Shown: positions 9,901 through 19,301, counted from the first letter of the stretch. The stretch is DNA of 64,000 nt from Thioalkalivibrio paradoxus (GCA_011390565.1 JAABSC010000006.1:1-64000), one strand, 5' to 3'. Notes: generated by a model from the sequence alone, not told the origin. Translations and numbers: made by a program.

Positions 9901-10124
9901 TCCTGGGACGCGACTTCAGTATCGGCGCGCCCTCGACCCAATACTGGGTGCAGCTCGCCACGGCCATCTCGGGCGGCCTGCTGATGGCGACGCCCCTGAC
10001 TCTGCTGCTCACACCCACGCTCCTGGTCTGGGGCGCTCGTCGCACAGGCCCGCGCACGAGGCGGACGCTTTCGGAACCGCTTCCGCCGGCTTATGATACC
10101 CACCTTTCGGCTGGCTCCTCGTAA
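6945..10124 (+). CDS. RND efflux pump permease (HAE-1 type, divergent proton-relay residues)
   Basis: 1059 aa, the usual length for an AcrB-type proton-driven exporter with 12 membrane segments and two large periplasmic loops. TM4 reads VVGMLVDGAIIVVEQ, with one aspartate (D398) followed by glycine where AcrB has two. TM10 reads GIVVNNNIVLID, with three asparagines (930-932) where AcrB has its relay lysine. This combination is known in other HAE-1 subgroups and need not mean loss of function. Coupled to the adaptor upstream. Substrate unknown. Confidence 0.93.
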   Translation: MNTLIQAAIERSRTVLLLLLLILTAGGLAYVKIPKEAAPDVDIPIFFVSVTYSGISPEDSERLLVRPLERELQPVAGLKELTSRAGEGFALLRLDFEAGYDNRQAMADVREKVDLARGQLPSGTDEPQVMEVDLSMFPVLVTTLSGPVPERTLVRIARDLRDRLEALPGVLEVQIGGDREDVLEVIADPLVMETYRIPYQQLIEAIDRNNRLVAAGAMDTGAGRVTLKLPGVIESLEDVLELPVKVENGTVVTFGDVATGRRGFKDPEGFARINGQPGVALEIRKRAGANILDTVEQAKAVIAEAQSEWPETVRVDHLQDMAEDVRDLLGDLENNVITAVVLVMLTIVAALGGRSSWLVGLAIPGAFLGGILAIQLLGYTLNIVVLFSLILVVGMLVDGAIIVVEQADRYLAEGMARHEAFGRAATRMAWPVIAATATTLVVFLPMLFWPGMIGEFMFFLPATVLVTLGASLLMALIFIPVLGSLVGARDASRPEQVQRILAAERGDYSGLDGFTARYIRLLRILVAHPGQTLAIAILLTVGIYAAYAQFGRGLEFFPHVEPRFVQVQVQARGDLSVWEADKLVRSVEQRMLTVPEVHTVYARTIGIPRTRLLSDYAEDVIGMIQLELVDWRLRPPAEEILERLRADTADLPGILLQFREQEGGPQMGKPIQIELSGPDATALTQAVARLRVLMDRLGGFVDVEDDRSLPGVELRVEVQHREAARYGADIGLLGNAVQMVTQGIRLGGYRPDDADEEVDIRVRFPFDERNLAQLVNLRVPTVFGLVPINNFVEFNPAPKTGIIKRVDGQRTLTLTADAAPGYLVDQQVRRLQEALGAEPLPEEVQVRFRGQAEEQAEAIGFLLLAFSLSLFLMFLILVTQFNSLYQALLVLSAIVFSTAGVLLGLMLRQEPFGIVMSGVGVIALAGIVVNNNIVLIDTFNTLRRQGIDAVDAGLRTGAQRLRPVLLTTITTILGLMPMVLAITVDFLGRDFSIGAPSTQYWVQLATAISGGLLMATPLTLLLTPTLLVWGARRTGPRTRRTLSEPLPPAYDTHLSAGSS

Positions 10125-10141
10125 GCGTCACAGGAGAGTAC

Positions 10142-11290
10142 ATGATGGAAATCCGGTGGCATCTGCCTGCCCGGGTCGGGCTTCTGGTTCCCTTGCTGGT
10201 GGCTTTGGCAGGCTGTGACGGCACCGGGCGTGACACCCCGTCCGTCGAGGGGCCACCGCCTTCGGTCACCGTGGTCCAGCTCGAAAGCGAGCGTGTCACG
10301 CAGACGGCGCGCTTCGTGGGCCGCGTCGTGGCCGCCGAGCGGGTGGAGCTTCTGGCCCGCGTACCCGGCTTTCTGCGCGAGACGCGTTTCATCGAGGGGC
10401 AGAAAGTCACCGTCGGCGATCGTCTCTTTCTGATCGAACCCGAACCCTACGCAACCACCGTCGCGCAGCGGCAGGCGGACGTGGCCCGCGCCCGGGCTGA
10501 ACACACCAATGCCCTTGCCCAGTTGCGCCGCGGTGAACAACTGCTGAAGACCAACGACATCGCTCAGGCCCGCGTCGACGAGCTGCGCGCGGCCGAAACG
10601 GTGGCCGAGTCCGGTATTGCGCAGGCCGAAGCGGCGCTCGCGTCCGCCCAACTGAACCTCGACTATACCGAGATCACGGCGCCGATCTCGGGTCGTATCG
10701 GCCTTTCCAGCTTCACGGTCGGAAGCTTCGTCGGTCCCGAATCGGGCGCGCTCGCAACGCTCGTGCAGATGGATCCGATCTACGTGCAGTTTCCACTGAC
10801 ACAACGGGATCTGCTGGAACACCGGAAACGTGCGGCTCAACGGGGGGGCGCCTCGGAAGACACCGTGGTGCACCTGGAGCTGGCGGACGGTTCCCTCTAC
10901 GCCCACGGCTCCCGCATCGATTTCCTGGACGTCACCGTGGATCCCGGAACGGACACCGTTCTGGTGCGTGCGTCTTTCCCGAACCCGGAAGGGATCCTGA
11001 TCCCCGGGCAATACATCAATGTGACCGTCGACGCGGGATCACCGGAGTCGGCAGTCCTGCTGCCGCAGTCCGCAGTGCAGATCGATCAGGTGGGCACGTT
11101 CGTGCTGGTCCTGGACGAAGAGAACCGCGTGCAGGTCCGACGCGTGACGCTGGGTCCGCAGCAGGGCATGCGCGCGGTCATTCCCACCGGGCTGGCGCCG
11201 GGGGATCGGGTCATCGTGGAGGGCATACAGAAGGTACGCCCGGGGCAGCAGGTCACGGCGGCGCCGTGGCAGCCGGCCGTCCGGAACTGA
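10142..11290 (+). CDS. RND efflux adaptor lipoprotein (AcrA/MexA type)
   Basis: 382 aa. The signal peptide ends in ALAGC (C25), so this adaptor is lipid-anchored, unlike the one at 5860. The order of lipoyl half (AERVELLARVPGFLRE), coiled hairpin (about residues 105-165), second lipoyl half (YTEITAPISGRIGLSSFTVG) and beta-barrel is clear. GGAG sits 5-8 nt before two adjacent ATG codons (10142 and 10145); either could be used. It is separated by 17 bp from the first pump and 6 bp from the second, so all four RND genes may be one transcript. Confidence 0.94.
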   Translation: MMEIRWHLPARVGLLVPLLVALAGCDGTGRDTPSVEGPPPSVTVVQLESERVTQTARFVGRVVAAERVELLARVPGFLRETRFIEGQKVTVGDRLFLIEPEPYATTVAQRQADVARARAEHTNALAQLRRGEQLLKTNDIAQARVDELRAAETVAESGIAQAEAALASAQLNLDYTEITAPISGRIGLSSFTVGSFVGPESGALATLVQMDPIYVQFPLTQRDLLEHRKRAAQRGGASEDTVVHLELADGSLYAHGSRIDFLDVTVDPGTDTVLVRASFPNPEGILIPGQYINVTVDAGSPESAVLLPQSAVQIDQVGTFVLVLDEENRVQVRRVTLGPQQGMRAVIPTGLAPGDRVIVEGIQKVRPGQQVTAAPWQPAVRN

Positions 11291-11296
11291 CCGCAG

Positions 11297-14200
11297 ATGT
11301 TTTCCTCCATCTTCATCGACCGTCCCCGCCTCTCGGTGGTGATTTCGGTCGTCATCACGCTCGCGGGTCTGATCGCGATCACCCAGATGCCGGTTGCGCA
11401 GTTTCCGGACATCGTGCCTCCCCAGGTACAGGTGACCGGGTTCTACGGCGGAGCCAGCGCCGATGTGATCGAAGCCACGGTCGCTCAGCCGGTCGAAGCG
11501 AAAGTGAACGGCGTCGACAACATGCTGTACATGAAGTCCTCGTCGACGAACACCGGGAGTTATTCGCTGACGGTGACCTTCGCGCTGGGCACGGACCCCG
11601 ACCTGAACACGGTCAACGTGCAGAACCGCGTGGCGCTCGCCGAGGCACAGTTGCCGGATGAAGTGAAGCGCCTCGGGCTGACCGTGCGCAAGAAGTCTTC
11701 GGGCCTGTTGCAGGTCATCACGCTGTTTTCGCCGGAGCAGAGCCTGGACGGCCTGTTCATCAGCAACTACGCAACGATCAATATGGTGGACGCCCTGGCG
11801 CGAGTGCCCGGGGTCGGCGAAGTATCCCAGTTCGGCGGGCTCGACTACAGCATGCGGATCTGGCTGAGTCCGGAGCGCCTAACGGCGCTCGGGCTCACGC
11901 CGGCGGACATCGTGCAGGCGGTTCGTGCGCAGAACGTGCAGGCGGCGGTAGGCCGCATCGGCGCGCAACCGATGACCGAGGACCAGCAGTTTCAGATCAC
12001 GCTCAACACGAGCGGGCGGCTGACCGATGTCGAGGAGTTCGAGCGTATTGTCGTGCGTGCCAACGCCGACGGTTCGCTGGTGCGCGTCAGCGACGTCGGC
12101 CGGGTCGAACTGGGTGCCCGATCGGAGGACGCCTTTGCCCGGTTGAACGGGAGCGCGACTGCGGGCATCGCGATCTACCAGGCGCCCGGGGCCAACGCGA
12201 TTGCGGTGGCGGACGGTGTGAGCAAGGTCGTCGAGGAACTCGCCCAGCGTTTCCCGGAGGATCTCGACTACGTGGTCGTCTACGACACGACCGAATTCGT
12301 GCGCGAAAGCCTGAAGAAAGTGATCCATACGCTCTTCGAAGCCTTCGTGCTCGTCGTGCTCGTCGTGTTCCTGTTTCTCGGCAGCCTGCGCGCGACGTTG
12401 ATCCCGATGATTGCAGTACCGGTGGCGTTGGTCGGAACCTTCGCCTTCCTGCTGCTGCTGGGATTTTCCGCAAATACCATCTCGCTGCTCGCGGTGGTGC
12501 TCGCCATCGGGATCGTCGTCGACGACGCGATCGTCGTGGTGGAAAACGTCGAGCGCATCATGGCGGAGGAGGGCCTGAGTCCGCGTGAAGCCGCGAAGAA
12601 GGCGATGTCGCAGATCACCGGCCCGATCCTCGCGATCACGCTGGTGCTGCTGTCCGTGTTCCTGCCGGTCGCTTTCATTCCCGGAATCACGGGACAGCTG
12701 TTCCAGCAGTTCGCTGCGGTCGTCGCGTTCGCCATGCTGATTTCGGCCGTCAACGCACTCACCCTGTCGCCGGCGCTCTGTGCTCTGCTGCTGAAACCCA
12801 GCCATCAGCGCCGGGGTCCGATGCGCTACGTGCTCGGCGGCATCGACCGCGTGCAGGACGGCTACGCCTTCGTGGTCTCCCGCCTGGTGCGCATGTCCGC
12901 GATCGTGCTGGTGCTGATCCTCGCGTTCGGATTCGGTACCTGGGGCCTGTTCCAGGCCACGCCCACGGGCTTCCTTCCCCAGGAAGACCAGGGTGCCTAC
13001 ATGGCGGAAATCCAGCTTCCCGCGGGCGCCTCGGTCAACCGTACGCTGGACGTGATCAAGCAGGTCGAGGGGATCGCAGCGGCCGATCCGGCGGTCGAAC
13101 ACGTGATGACCGTCGCAGGGTTCAGCATCCTCGACGGCACCGTGCAGCCCAACAGCGGTTTTCTCATCGCACGCCTGAAGCCGTTTTCGGAACGGCGTGA
13201 CCCGGAACTCTCGGTGGAGGCCGCGCTCCAGCGCCTGAATGTCGAGGCGAACGCAATTCCGACCGCCCGGGTGATGGCGTTCAACCTGCCGCCAATCGCC
13301 GGCCTCGGGACCGGCAGCGGCTTCGAACTTCAGCTCCAGGATCTCCAGGGTCGCCCGCCCGAGGAACTGGCGGCCGCGATGCGGGGGCTGGTGTTCGCAG
13401 CGAACCAGCGCGATGAACTCGGTGCCGTTTATTCGACGTGGTCCACCGACAACCCGCAGGTCTATCTGAACATCGACCGAGAAAAGGCACAGACCCTCGG
13501 GGTGGAAATCGGCGACGTGTTCGCCGCGTTGCAGGGCACGCTGGGCGGCGTCTACGTGAACGATTTCAACCGCTACGGGCGGGTCTGGCAGGTCAACCTG
13601 CAGGGCGATGCCGAGTACCGTGACAGCTTCGACGACCTGAACCGCATCCATGTTCGCAACCGCGACGGTGACATGGTGTCCCTGCGCGCGCTGACCGAAC
13701 CCGAATGGATCGTCGCGCCCCAGATCCTGCAGCGCTACAACAACTACCGCAGCGTGACCATCAACGGTGGCCCGGCCCCTGGACGCAGTACCGGCGAGGC
13801 GATCGCGGCGATGGAGGACATGGCGGCGGAAACGCTGCCGGCGGGCTTCGGTTACGAGTGGACCGGGACGGCGCTGCAGGAGAAGGAAGCGAGTGGTCAG
13901 ACCACGATCGTGCTGGCCCTTGCCGTACTGTTCGCCTACCTGTTCCTCGTCGCGCTGTACGAGAGCTGGAGCATGCCGGCGGCGGTACTGCTTTCGGTGA
14001 TCGTGGCCGTGCTGGGGGCCATGGTCGCCCTATGGGTCACCGGCCTCTCCAATGATCTCTACGCCCAGGTCGGGCTGGTGGTGCTCATCGGGCTGGCCGC
14101 AAAGAACGCAATCCTGATCGTGGAGTTCTCGATGCAGGAGAGGGCGCAGGGCGCGTCGATCCTCGACGCGGCCACTCAGGGTGCCCGGCTGCGCATCCGC

Positions 14201-14437
14201 GCGGTCCTGATGACCAGCTTCGCTTTCATCATGGGCCTCGTGCCGCTGGTGATCGCGACGGGCGCCGGCCAGGCGAGCCAGCGCGGCGTGGGCACCGCGG
14301 TGTTCGGCGGCATGCTCACGGCCGCGCTGGTGGGCGTGTTCCTGATCCCGATGCTGTACGTGGTTTTCCAGCGGCTGCGCGAGCGCTTCCACGGCACGTC
14401 TGCCGCGACCTCGCCCACGGAGGCCTCCGGGCCATGA
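11297..14437 (+). CDS. RND multidrug efflux permease, AcrB/MexB type (HAE-1)
   Basis: 1046 aa, very close to AcrB length. The classic proton relay is intact: D409 and D410 in [13 protein letters not shown] and K936 in [14 protein letters not shown]. The start [20 protein letters not shown] and the [20 protein letters not shown] region are typical. Works with the adaptor encoded just upstream and an outer-membrane channel, which is not encoded nearby; a TolC/OprM homologue elsewhere must serve. Substrate range is likely broad hydrophobic compounds (inference). Confidence 0.96.
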   Translation: MFSSIFIDRPRLSVVISVVITLAGLIAITQMPVAQFPDIVPPQVQVTGFYGGASADVIEATVAQPVEAKVNGVDNMLYMKSSSTNTGSYSLTVTFALGTDPDLNTVNVQNRVALAEAQLPDEVKRLGLTVRKKSSGLLQVITLFSPEQSLDGLFISNYATINMVDALARVPGVGEVSQFGGLDYSMRIWLSPERLTALGLTPADIVQAVRAQNVQAAVGRIGAQPMTEDQQFQITLNTSGRLTDVEEFERIVVRANADGSLVRVSDVGRVELGARSEDAFARLNGSATAGIAIYQAPGANAIAVADGVSKVVEELAQRFPEDLDYVVVYDTTEFVRESLKKVIHTLFEAFVLVVLVVFLFLGSLRATLIPMIAVPVALVGTFAFLLLLGFSANTISLLAVVLAIGIVVDDAIVVVENVERIMAEEGLSPREAAKKAMSQITGPILAITLVLLSVFLPVAFIPGITGQLFQQFAAVVAFAMLISAVNALTLSPALCALLLKPSHQRRGPMRYVLGGIDRVQDGYAFVVSRLVRMSAIVLVLILAFGFGTWGLFQATPTGFLPQEDQGAYMAEIQLPAGASVNRTLDVIKQVEGIAAADPAVEHVMTVAGFSILDGTVQPNSGFLIARLKPFSERRDPELSVEAALQRLNVEANAIPTARVMAFNLPPIAGLGTGSGFELQLQDLQGRPPEELAAAMRGLVFAANQRDELGAVYSTWSTDNPQVYLNIDREKAQTLGVEIGDVFAALQGTLGGVYVNDFNRYGRVWQVNLQGDAEYRDSFDDLNRIHVRNRDGDMVSLRALTEPEWIVAPQILQRYNNYRSVTINGGPAPGRSTGEAIAAMEDMAAETLPAGFGYEWTGTALQEKEASGQTTIVLALAVLFAYLFLVALYESWSMPAAVLLSVIVAVLGAMVALWVTGLSNDLYAQVGLVVLIGLAAKNAILIVEFSMQERAQGASILDAATQGARLRIRAVLMTSFAFIMGLVPLVIATGAGQASQRGVGTAVFGGMLTAALVGVFLIPMLYVVFQRLRERFHGTSAATSPTEASGP

Positions 14438-14443
14438 ACCCCG

Positions 14444-14466
14444 TGCCCGGGTCGCCGGACCGGGCA
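14444..14466 (+). terminator. Hairpin after the RND cluster, possible terminator
   Basis: TGCCCGG and CCGGGCA form a 7-bp stem with a 9-nt loop just after the last RND stop codon. There is no T-run, so this is a weak call. The remaining 200 bp before the MoxR gene show no gene. Confidence 0.35.
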
Positions 14467-14668
14467 GGGTGGAACGTTCGAGGTCCCGGAGGGTGTCGGT
14501 ACCACCGCAAATAGCGGGTGCAGTGGAAATCGCACCGCGAAAAACGTAGTCTCCCGGGCGGACTGCGAAAGGGAAGCGTATCCGGGAGCCGCGCTCGATA
14601 CGACCGCCTCCCCAAGCCGAAAGCGGGGCATACGCCCTGATCATCATAAGAAAGAAACTGGAGGAGCG

Positions 14669-15715
14669 ATGCGACCCGCGCATTTGCTGCAAGTGCTCGA
14701 CCGTGAATTCGCCAGCACCCGGGAAGGCCACCATACCCCCGTCATGCTCTGGGGTCCTCCCGGGGTCGGCAAATCGCAGATGATCGCAGAGGTCGCCCAG
14801 CGCAATCGCGTGCCCCTGATCGACATCCGCCTCTCGCAGATGGAGCCCTCGGACCTGCGCGGCATTCCCTTCAAGAACGGCGATCTGGTCGAATGGGCCG
14901 TGCCTTCGATGCTGCCCGACGCCGAGCGGCAGGGTCTTTCCGGTGTTCTCTTCCTGGACGAGATCACGTCGGCTCCGCCGAGCGTGTCCGCGGCCGCCTA
15001 CCAACTGATTCTGGACCGCCGTCTCGGGGCCTACGAGGTTCCGGAGGGCTGGGCGATTTTCGCCGCCGGCAACCGCCAGGGCGATCGCGGTGTGACCTAT
15101 ACCATGCCGGCACCGCTGGCCAACCGCTTCTCCCATTTCGAGGTCGACCTGAACGTCGATGACTGGGCTTCCTGGGCCTATGCGCGGGGCATCGATGATC
15201 GCATCATCGCGTTCATCCGCTTCCGCCCCGACCTGTTGTTCGAATTCGACCCTGCACACAACCCGGTGGCGTTCCCGTCCCCGCGTTCCTGGGAATTCGC
15301 GCATCGGGCCCTGCAGAAATTCGAGGACTACCCGGAGCTTCTGAGCGGTTCCCTGCAGGCGTGCGTGGGGCAGGCGGCAGGGATCGAACTGAATGCCTTC
15401 ATCGCTCATCTCGACCAGTTGCCGGACCTCGACGCCATCGTGCGGGGGCAGCCCGTGGCGGCGCCGCGCGAGATCGATCTGCAGTACGCGGTTGCGGCCG
15501 CACTGGTCGGCCGGGCGATCCGAGCCCGCGGCACTCCGGAGGCGATCGAGGTCCAGGGCCACATCCTGAATTACGCGAGCACGTTCCCTCAGCGGGAAAT
15601 GGGCATCATGATGGTGACGGACATGCATCGGGCGCTCGGCGACGAACTGTTTTCCGTGCCGCAGTTTGCCGACTGGTCCGAGCAGGTGGCGGATCTGATG
15701 CTGTACGACGCCTGA
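14669..15715 (+). CDS. MoxR-type AAA ATPase
   Basis: 348 aa. Walker A is GPPGVGKS (residues 29-36), Walker B is GVLFLDEITSAPPSV, and sensor 1 lies in IFAAGNRQGDRG, which identifies a MoxR-group AAA ATPase. Such ATPases act as chaperones with a VWA-domain partner to mature or insert cofactors in metalloenzymes. The very next gene (18 bp on) encodes a VWA protein, matching this pairing. GGAGGAG before the ATG is a strong ribosome site. The client is unknown; the nearby DsrS suggests sulfur metabolism (inference). Confidence 0.9.
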   Translation: MRPAHLLQVLDREFASTREGHHTPVMLWGPPGVGKSQMIAEVAQRNRVPLIDIRLSQMEPSDLRGIPFKNGDLVEWAVPSMLPDAERQGLSGVLFLDEITSAPPSVSAAAYQLILDRRLGAYEVPEGWAIFAAGNRQGDRGVTYTMPAPLANRFSHFEVDLNVDDWASWAYARGIDDRIIAFIRFRPDLLFEFDPAHNPVAFPSPRSWEFAHRALQKFEDYPELLSGSLQACVGQAAGIELNAFIAHLDQLPDLDAIVRGQPVAAPREIDLQYAVAAALVGRAIRARGTPEAIEVQGHILNYASTFPQREMGIMMVTDMHRALGDELFSVPQFADWSEQVADLMLYDA

Positions 15716-15733
15716 CGGGCAGGGTACCGGAGC

Positions 15734-16993
15734 GTGTTGAAACTCGATGTCGATACCAAACTGGCTGCGGCCCGTACCCGCCTGATCATCGACAAGCCGT
15801 TTCTCGGCGCGCTGGTCCTGCGCCTGCCGCTGCAGCCGGCGCGCCCCGACTGGTGCAAGACCACGGCCACCGACGCCCGCAAGCTGTATTACAACGCCGA
15901 GTACATCGGGCACCTGTCACTGGCCGAAACCCAGTTCGTACTGGCGCAGGAAGCGCTGCACTGCGCGTTGCTGCACTTCGCGCGGCGGGGGCATCGGGTC
16001 AAACATCTCTGGGATCTCGCCTGCGACTTCGCGATCAATCCGATCCTGATTCACGACGGCCTGACCGCACCGCCGGGCGCACTGTACAGCCACGAATACG
16101 AGGGCATGACTGCGGAAGAGATCTATCCGCTTCTGGCTGACAACGAAAATGACTCCAGCAACGAGGAAAACCTCCACGACAAGCCGGAAGAGCAGGAAGG
16201 AGGGAAGGGCGATCAGCCGCCTCCGCCCGAGTCGGAAAAGGACGACGAAAAGGGCCAGTCGCAGGGCCCGCAAACCGAGGTCGACGAGCAATCCCAACCC
16301 CAGGATGGCGTCGACGAAAACCGTGAAGGCGCCCACGAACCGCCGCCCCTGAGCGCTCCGGAACGCGAGGCATTGGAACACCAGTGGAAGCAGCGCCTGG
16401 CCGGTGCCGCACAGCAGGCCATGCAGGCCGGAAAACTCAGCGGGGACCTCGCGCGCCTGGTGGACTACGTCCTGGAGCCGAAGCTGCCCTGGCGCATGCT
16501 GCTGGCCCACCACATGACCGCCCAGGCCCGCGATGATTACAGCTACACGCGGCCATCGTCGCGCCGGGGCGAACCGGCGATTCTGCCCAGCCTGCGCAGC
16601 CACCAGCTCGATGTCGTCGTGGCGTTGGACACCAGCGGATCGATCTCCGGGGAAGAGATGCTCGAATTCGTCTCGGAAATCGACGCCATCAAGGGCCAGA
16701 TCCGGGCTCGGGTGGTGCTGCAGGCCTGCGATGATTGCCTCTGTGCGGACGGTCCGTGGACCTTCGAGGCCTGGGAGCCCCTGGTGATGCCGGACTCCTT
16801 CAAGGGCGGCGGCGGCACGGATTTCAAACCGGTCTTCGAGTGGGCCGGGAACCTCGACCGTGATCCCGACCTGTTGGTGTATTTCACGGACGCCGAGGGA
16901 TCCTTCCCGACGGCTCCGCCGCACTATCCGGTCATCTGGCTGGTGAAGGGCAAGGCCCGGGTTCCCTGGGGCCAGCGTATCCAGCTGAACTGA
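15734..16993 (+). CDS. DUF2201-type protein: putative metallopeptidase-like domain plus VWA domain
   Basis: 419 aa, GTG start. The N-terminal half resembles the DUF2201 metallopeptidase-like domain, but the expected HExxH reads QEALH (Q72 to H76, then H81), so the first zinc ligand is a glutamine. Residues of about 138-215 are a very acidic, Gln/Pro/Glu-rich linker. The C-terminal VWA-like domain has a MIDAS motif, DTSGS (D299, S301, S303), for divalent metal binding. Follows the MoxR ATPase by 18 bp, and dsrS comes 6 bp later, so one operon. It probably forms a MoxR/VWA chaperone pair. Confidence 0.88.
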   Translation: MLKLDVDTKLAAARTRLIIDKPFLGALVLRLPLQPARPDWCKTTATDARKLYYNAEYIGHLSLAETQFVLAQEALHCALLHFARRGHRVKHLWDLACDFAINPILIHDGLTAPPGALYSHEYEGMTAEEIYPLLADNENDSSNEENLHDKPEEQEGGKGDQPPPPESEKDDEKGQSQGPQTEVDEQSQPQDGVDENREGAHEPPPLSAPEREALEHQWKQRLAGAAQQAMQAGKLSGDLARLVDYVLEPKLPWRMLLAHHMTAQARDDYSYTRPSSRRGEPAILPSLRSHQLDVVVALDTSGSISGEEMLEFVSEIDAIKGQIRARVVLQACDDCLCADGPWTFEAWEPLVMPDSFKGGGGTDFKPVFEWAGNLDRDPDLLVYFTDAEGSFPTAPPHYPVIWLVKGKARVPWGQRIQLN

Positions 16994-16999
16994 ATCGAC

Positions 17000-18127
17000 A
17001 TGCTCAGCCCCGAGGACAGCCTGCGCCTGAACGTGCTCCTGAAGCAGGATCTGCAGGCCTTGCGGATCGACGAGGGCAAGATGACGGTGTACGCGCTGAC
17101 CGGCCGTGGCGAGGCGCGCATCCCCCTGAATCCGAACTGTCCGGAGGAAACCTATCTGCGGCGCGTGCGCGAGACGATCTCCAGCAGCGTGCTGGGGGTT
17201 CCGCACGGATATCCGGCGTACCTGAAGCGCTGGACCCGCATGGGACACGCGCGTACCGAGAGCCTGGGCAGCCTCCTCAAGCTCGGTGAGTCCGAGGCAC
17301 TCGCCGCGGTCGTACACGCCTCGGGCCTTACGGATGAACTCGCCAGCCGGGCCTGGTGGCTGCTGCAGTCCTCCGAGCATGCGCGTGCCATGCTCAGGCG
17401 CGAGCCCGTCGTTCAGGGCCGCATGGGCCGGATCCTGGCCGACTTCCTGATCGAATTTCTTCCGTATGAAGAGAACCATGCGCACATGGTCGAGTCGGTT
17501 CGGCTCGTTCTCCAACCCGGTCTGATCGACGAGTCGGTGCGCGATGACCTCTGGAAAAAGGGGCAGCGTCGGTCTGCATACAGAGTGGGTTTCCTGAAAA
17601 CCAACCCGGATACGCTTCCGGAACCGAAGGCGCCACATCCGGCTCTGGAAGAACTTGCAGAGCCCCTGGCAAGCCTCGCGGCAAGGGGCAATCCGTATGC
17701 GGCGCAGTTGTTGCGGCTGCTGGAATCGCGCGGTCAGATGTATCTGGACACCGTTCGTCATGCATTGGTGAAATGCACCGATCAGGGCGTGGTGGTCCAT
17801 CTTTTCGAGGCGCTGGAAAACTACTTCGAAGGCGTGCGCCCCCATGCCCGGGGTCACCGGCGCATGGACGCTCTGCTCCGGGAGGCCGCGCGGCTCGACG
17901 GCTGTCCCGATGATCCGGACCGCCAACGACAGGTTCGGGAATTGCTGGAAGCCCTGCCGACCCAGTATCGTTCGCTGGTAGAGAGCCTGTTGGTCTTCGG
18001 ATCGCTGGGGGAACCCTTGCTGGCGCCGATCTTCGGGAACACCGATGCCGTCGGGTCCGGACTCCGGCATGCCCTGGAACCGGTTACCGCAGGCCTTTTT
18101 CCCCACCTTGACCGACTGGCGCCGTGA
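17000..18127 (+). CDS. dsrS: DsrS-like sulfur-metabolism protein
   Basis: 375 aa, cytoplasmic, mostly helical and rich in Leu/Arg. The opening SPEDSLRLNVLLKQDLQALRIDE and the middle ARTESLGSLLKLGESEALA recall the protein annotated as DsrS in purple sulfur bacteria and Thioalkalivibrio, where it can be the last gene of the dsr cluster. I recall the family from pattern, not from a search. Its biochemical role is not established. Here it sits away from other dsr genes, 6 bp after the VWA protein gene, so it belongs to the MoxR-VWA operon. Confidence 0.7.
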   Translation: MLSPEDSLRLNVLLKQDLQALRIDEGKMTVYALTGRGEARIPLNPNCPEETYLRRVRETISSSVLGVPHGYPAYLKRWTRMGHARTESLGSLLKLGESEALAAVVHASGLTDELASRAWWLLQSSEHARAMLRREPVVQGRMGRILADFLIEFLPYEENHAHMVESVRLVLQPGLIDESVRDDLWKKGQRRSAYRVGFLKTNPDTLPEPKAPHPALEELAEPLASLAARGNPYAAQLLRLLESRGQMYLDTVRHALVKCTDQGVVVHLFEALENYFEGVRPHARGHRRMDALLREAARLDGCPDDPDRQRQVRELLEALPTQYRSLVESLLVFGSLGEPLLAPIFGNTDAVGSGLRHALEPVTAGLFPHLDRLAP

Positions 18128-18169
18128 CCGTACGTGTTTGTTTTCCCGATTTGTGAAGAAGGGCGCTGA

Positions 18170-18634
18170 ATGAAAAAGTTCATGGACCTCGTCAACGAAT
18201 GCGGCAACAGCGTTCCCGAACTGATGCCCTGGGATCTCGAGGAAAAGCTTGCGGCGGAACCGGGCCTGCTGATCGTCGACGTGCGCGAACCGTACGAGTT
18301 CGACGCGATGCACATCGAAGGCTCGATCAACGTGCCGCGCGGCGTTCTGGAGTCGGCCTGCGAGTGGGATTACGAGGAAACGGAGCCCAGGCTGGTCCAG
18401 GCCCGCGACCGCGACGTCGTCATCGTCTGCCGCTCGGGTCATCGCAGCCTCCTGGCCGGCGCGAATCTCAGGCTGCTCGGCTTCAACCGCGTGTTCAGCC
18501 TCAAAACCGGCCTGCGCGGCTGGAAGGACAGCGAGCAGCCACTGGTCGACGGTCGCGGGGATTCCGTGGACCTGGATGACGCCGACGACTATTTCACGCC
18601 CCGGCTGCGGCCGGACCAACGCCGCCCGACCTGA
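18170..18634 (+). CDS. Rhodanese-like sulfurtransferase domain protein
   Basis: 154 aa, single rhodanese domain (about residues 20-125). LLIVDVREPYEFDAMHIEGS is the first signature, and the active-site loop is CRSGHRS with the catalytic C87, which would carry a persulfide. The acidic C-terminal tail DSVDLDDADDYF is unusual. No signal peptide, so cytoplasmic. The GGGCG-poor upstream region has a weak ribosome site. Between dsrS and a DsbA-like gene, which fits a role in moving sulfane sulfur (inference). Confidence 0.92.
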   Translation: MKKFMDLVNECGNSVPELMPWDLEEKLAAEPGLLIVDVREPYEFDAMHIEGSINVPRGVLESACEWDYEETEPRLVQARDRDVVIVCRSGHRSLLAGANLRLLGFNRVFSLKTGLRGWKDSEQPLVDGRGDSVDLDDADDYFTPRLRPDQRRPT

Positions 18635-18650
18635 ACCGAGTCTGCCACTG

Positions 18651-19301
18651 ATGCCATCCGCCGAACCCGAAGCAATTCTCCATTACGTACACGACCCGAT
18701 GTGCAGCTGGTGCTGGGCCTTTGCGCCCGTGCTCAAGCAGTTGCAGGAACAGTTGCCCGAAGGCGTCGAATTTCGCCGTCTCATCGGGGGGTTGGCCCCG
18801 GACACCGACGAACCGATGTCCGAGGAACTGCGGGAAATGGTGCAGGGCTCCTGGCGCCGAATTCAGCAGCATGTCCCTGAAACGGAACTGAATTTCGCAT
18901 TCTGGACCGAGTGCGTGCCACGCCGGTCGACCTATCCGTCGTGCCGGGCGGTGATTGCGGCGCGTCAGCAGGGAGCGACGTTCGAACCCCTGATGAACAC
19001 CGCGATTCAACGCGCCTACTACACACAGGCCCGCAATCCCTCCGATGAGTCCACCCTGGTCGAACTTGCGGAAGAAATCGGGCTGGACGTCCACCGGTTC
19101 CGGGAGGCGCTGCGCTCCGAGGCTGTGGAGCAGACGCTCGAAGCGGAAATCGCCAAGGCCCGGGAGATGGACGTGGAAAGCTTTCCAGCCATCGTCTTCG
19201 AGAACCACAAGGGCACTCGGCCGATTCCGCTTGTGTATACCGATGTCCGTCCCATGATCGCGGCCATCGAGGCAGCACTGAAGAAGTCCGCCAAGACCTG
19301 A
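18651..19301 (+). CDS. DsbA-family thioredoxin-fold oxidoreductase
   Basis: 216 aa. YVHDPMCSWCWAF gives a C-x-x-C site (C18, C21) at the start of a thioredoxin fold with a helical insertion, as in the FrnE/YwbO-like DsbA branch. A cis-proline segment is seen in VESFPAIVF. There is no signal peptide, so it is cytoplasmic, unlike classical DsbA. The chosen ATG is 17 bp after the rhodanese stop; an upstream in-frame ATG would overlap the rhodanese gene. Could reduce or isomerise disulfides or glutathione conjugates; the substrate is unknown. Confidence 0.85.
   Translation: MPSAEPEAILHYVHDPMCSWCWAFAPVLKQLQEQLPEGVEFRRLIGGLAPDTDEPMSEELREMVQGSWRRIQQHVPETELNFAFWTECVPRRSTYPSCRAVIAARQQGATFEPLMNTAIQRAYYTQARNPSDESTLVELAEEIGLDVHRFREALRSEAVEQTLEAEIAKAREMDVESFPAIVFENHKGTRPIPLVYTDVRPMIAAIEAALKKSAKT

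Noticed and set aside
15917..18619. 900-codon minus-strand open frame
   Set aside because: Antisense to VWA, dsrS and rhodanese genes; His/Arg-rich without motif, typical of GC-rich shadows.
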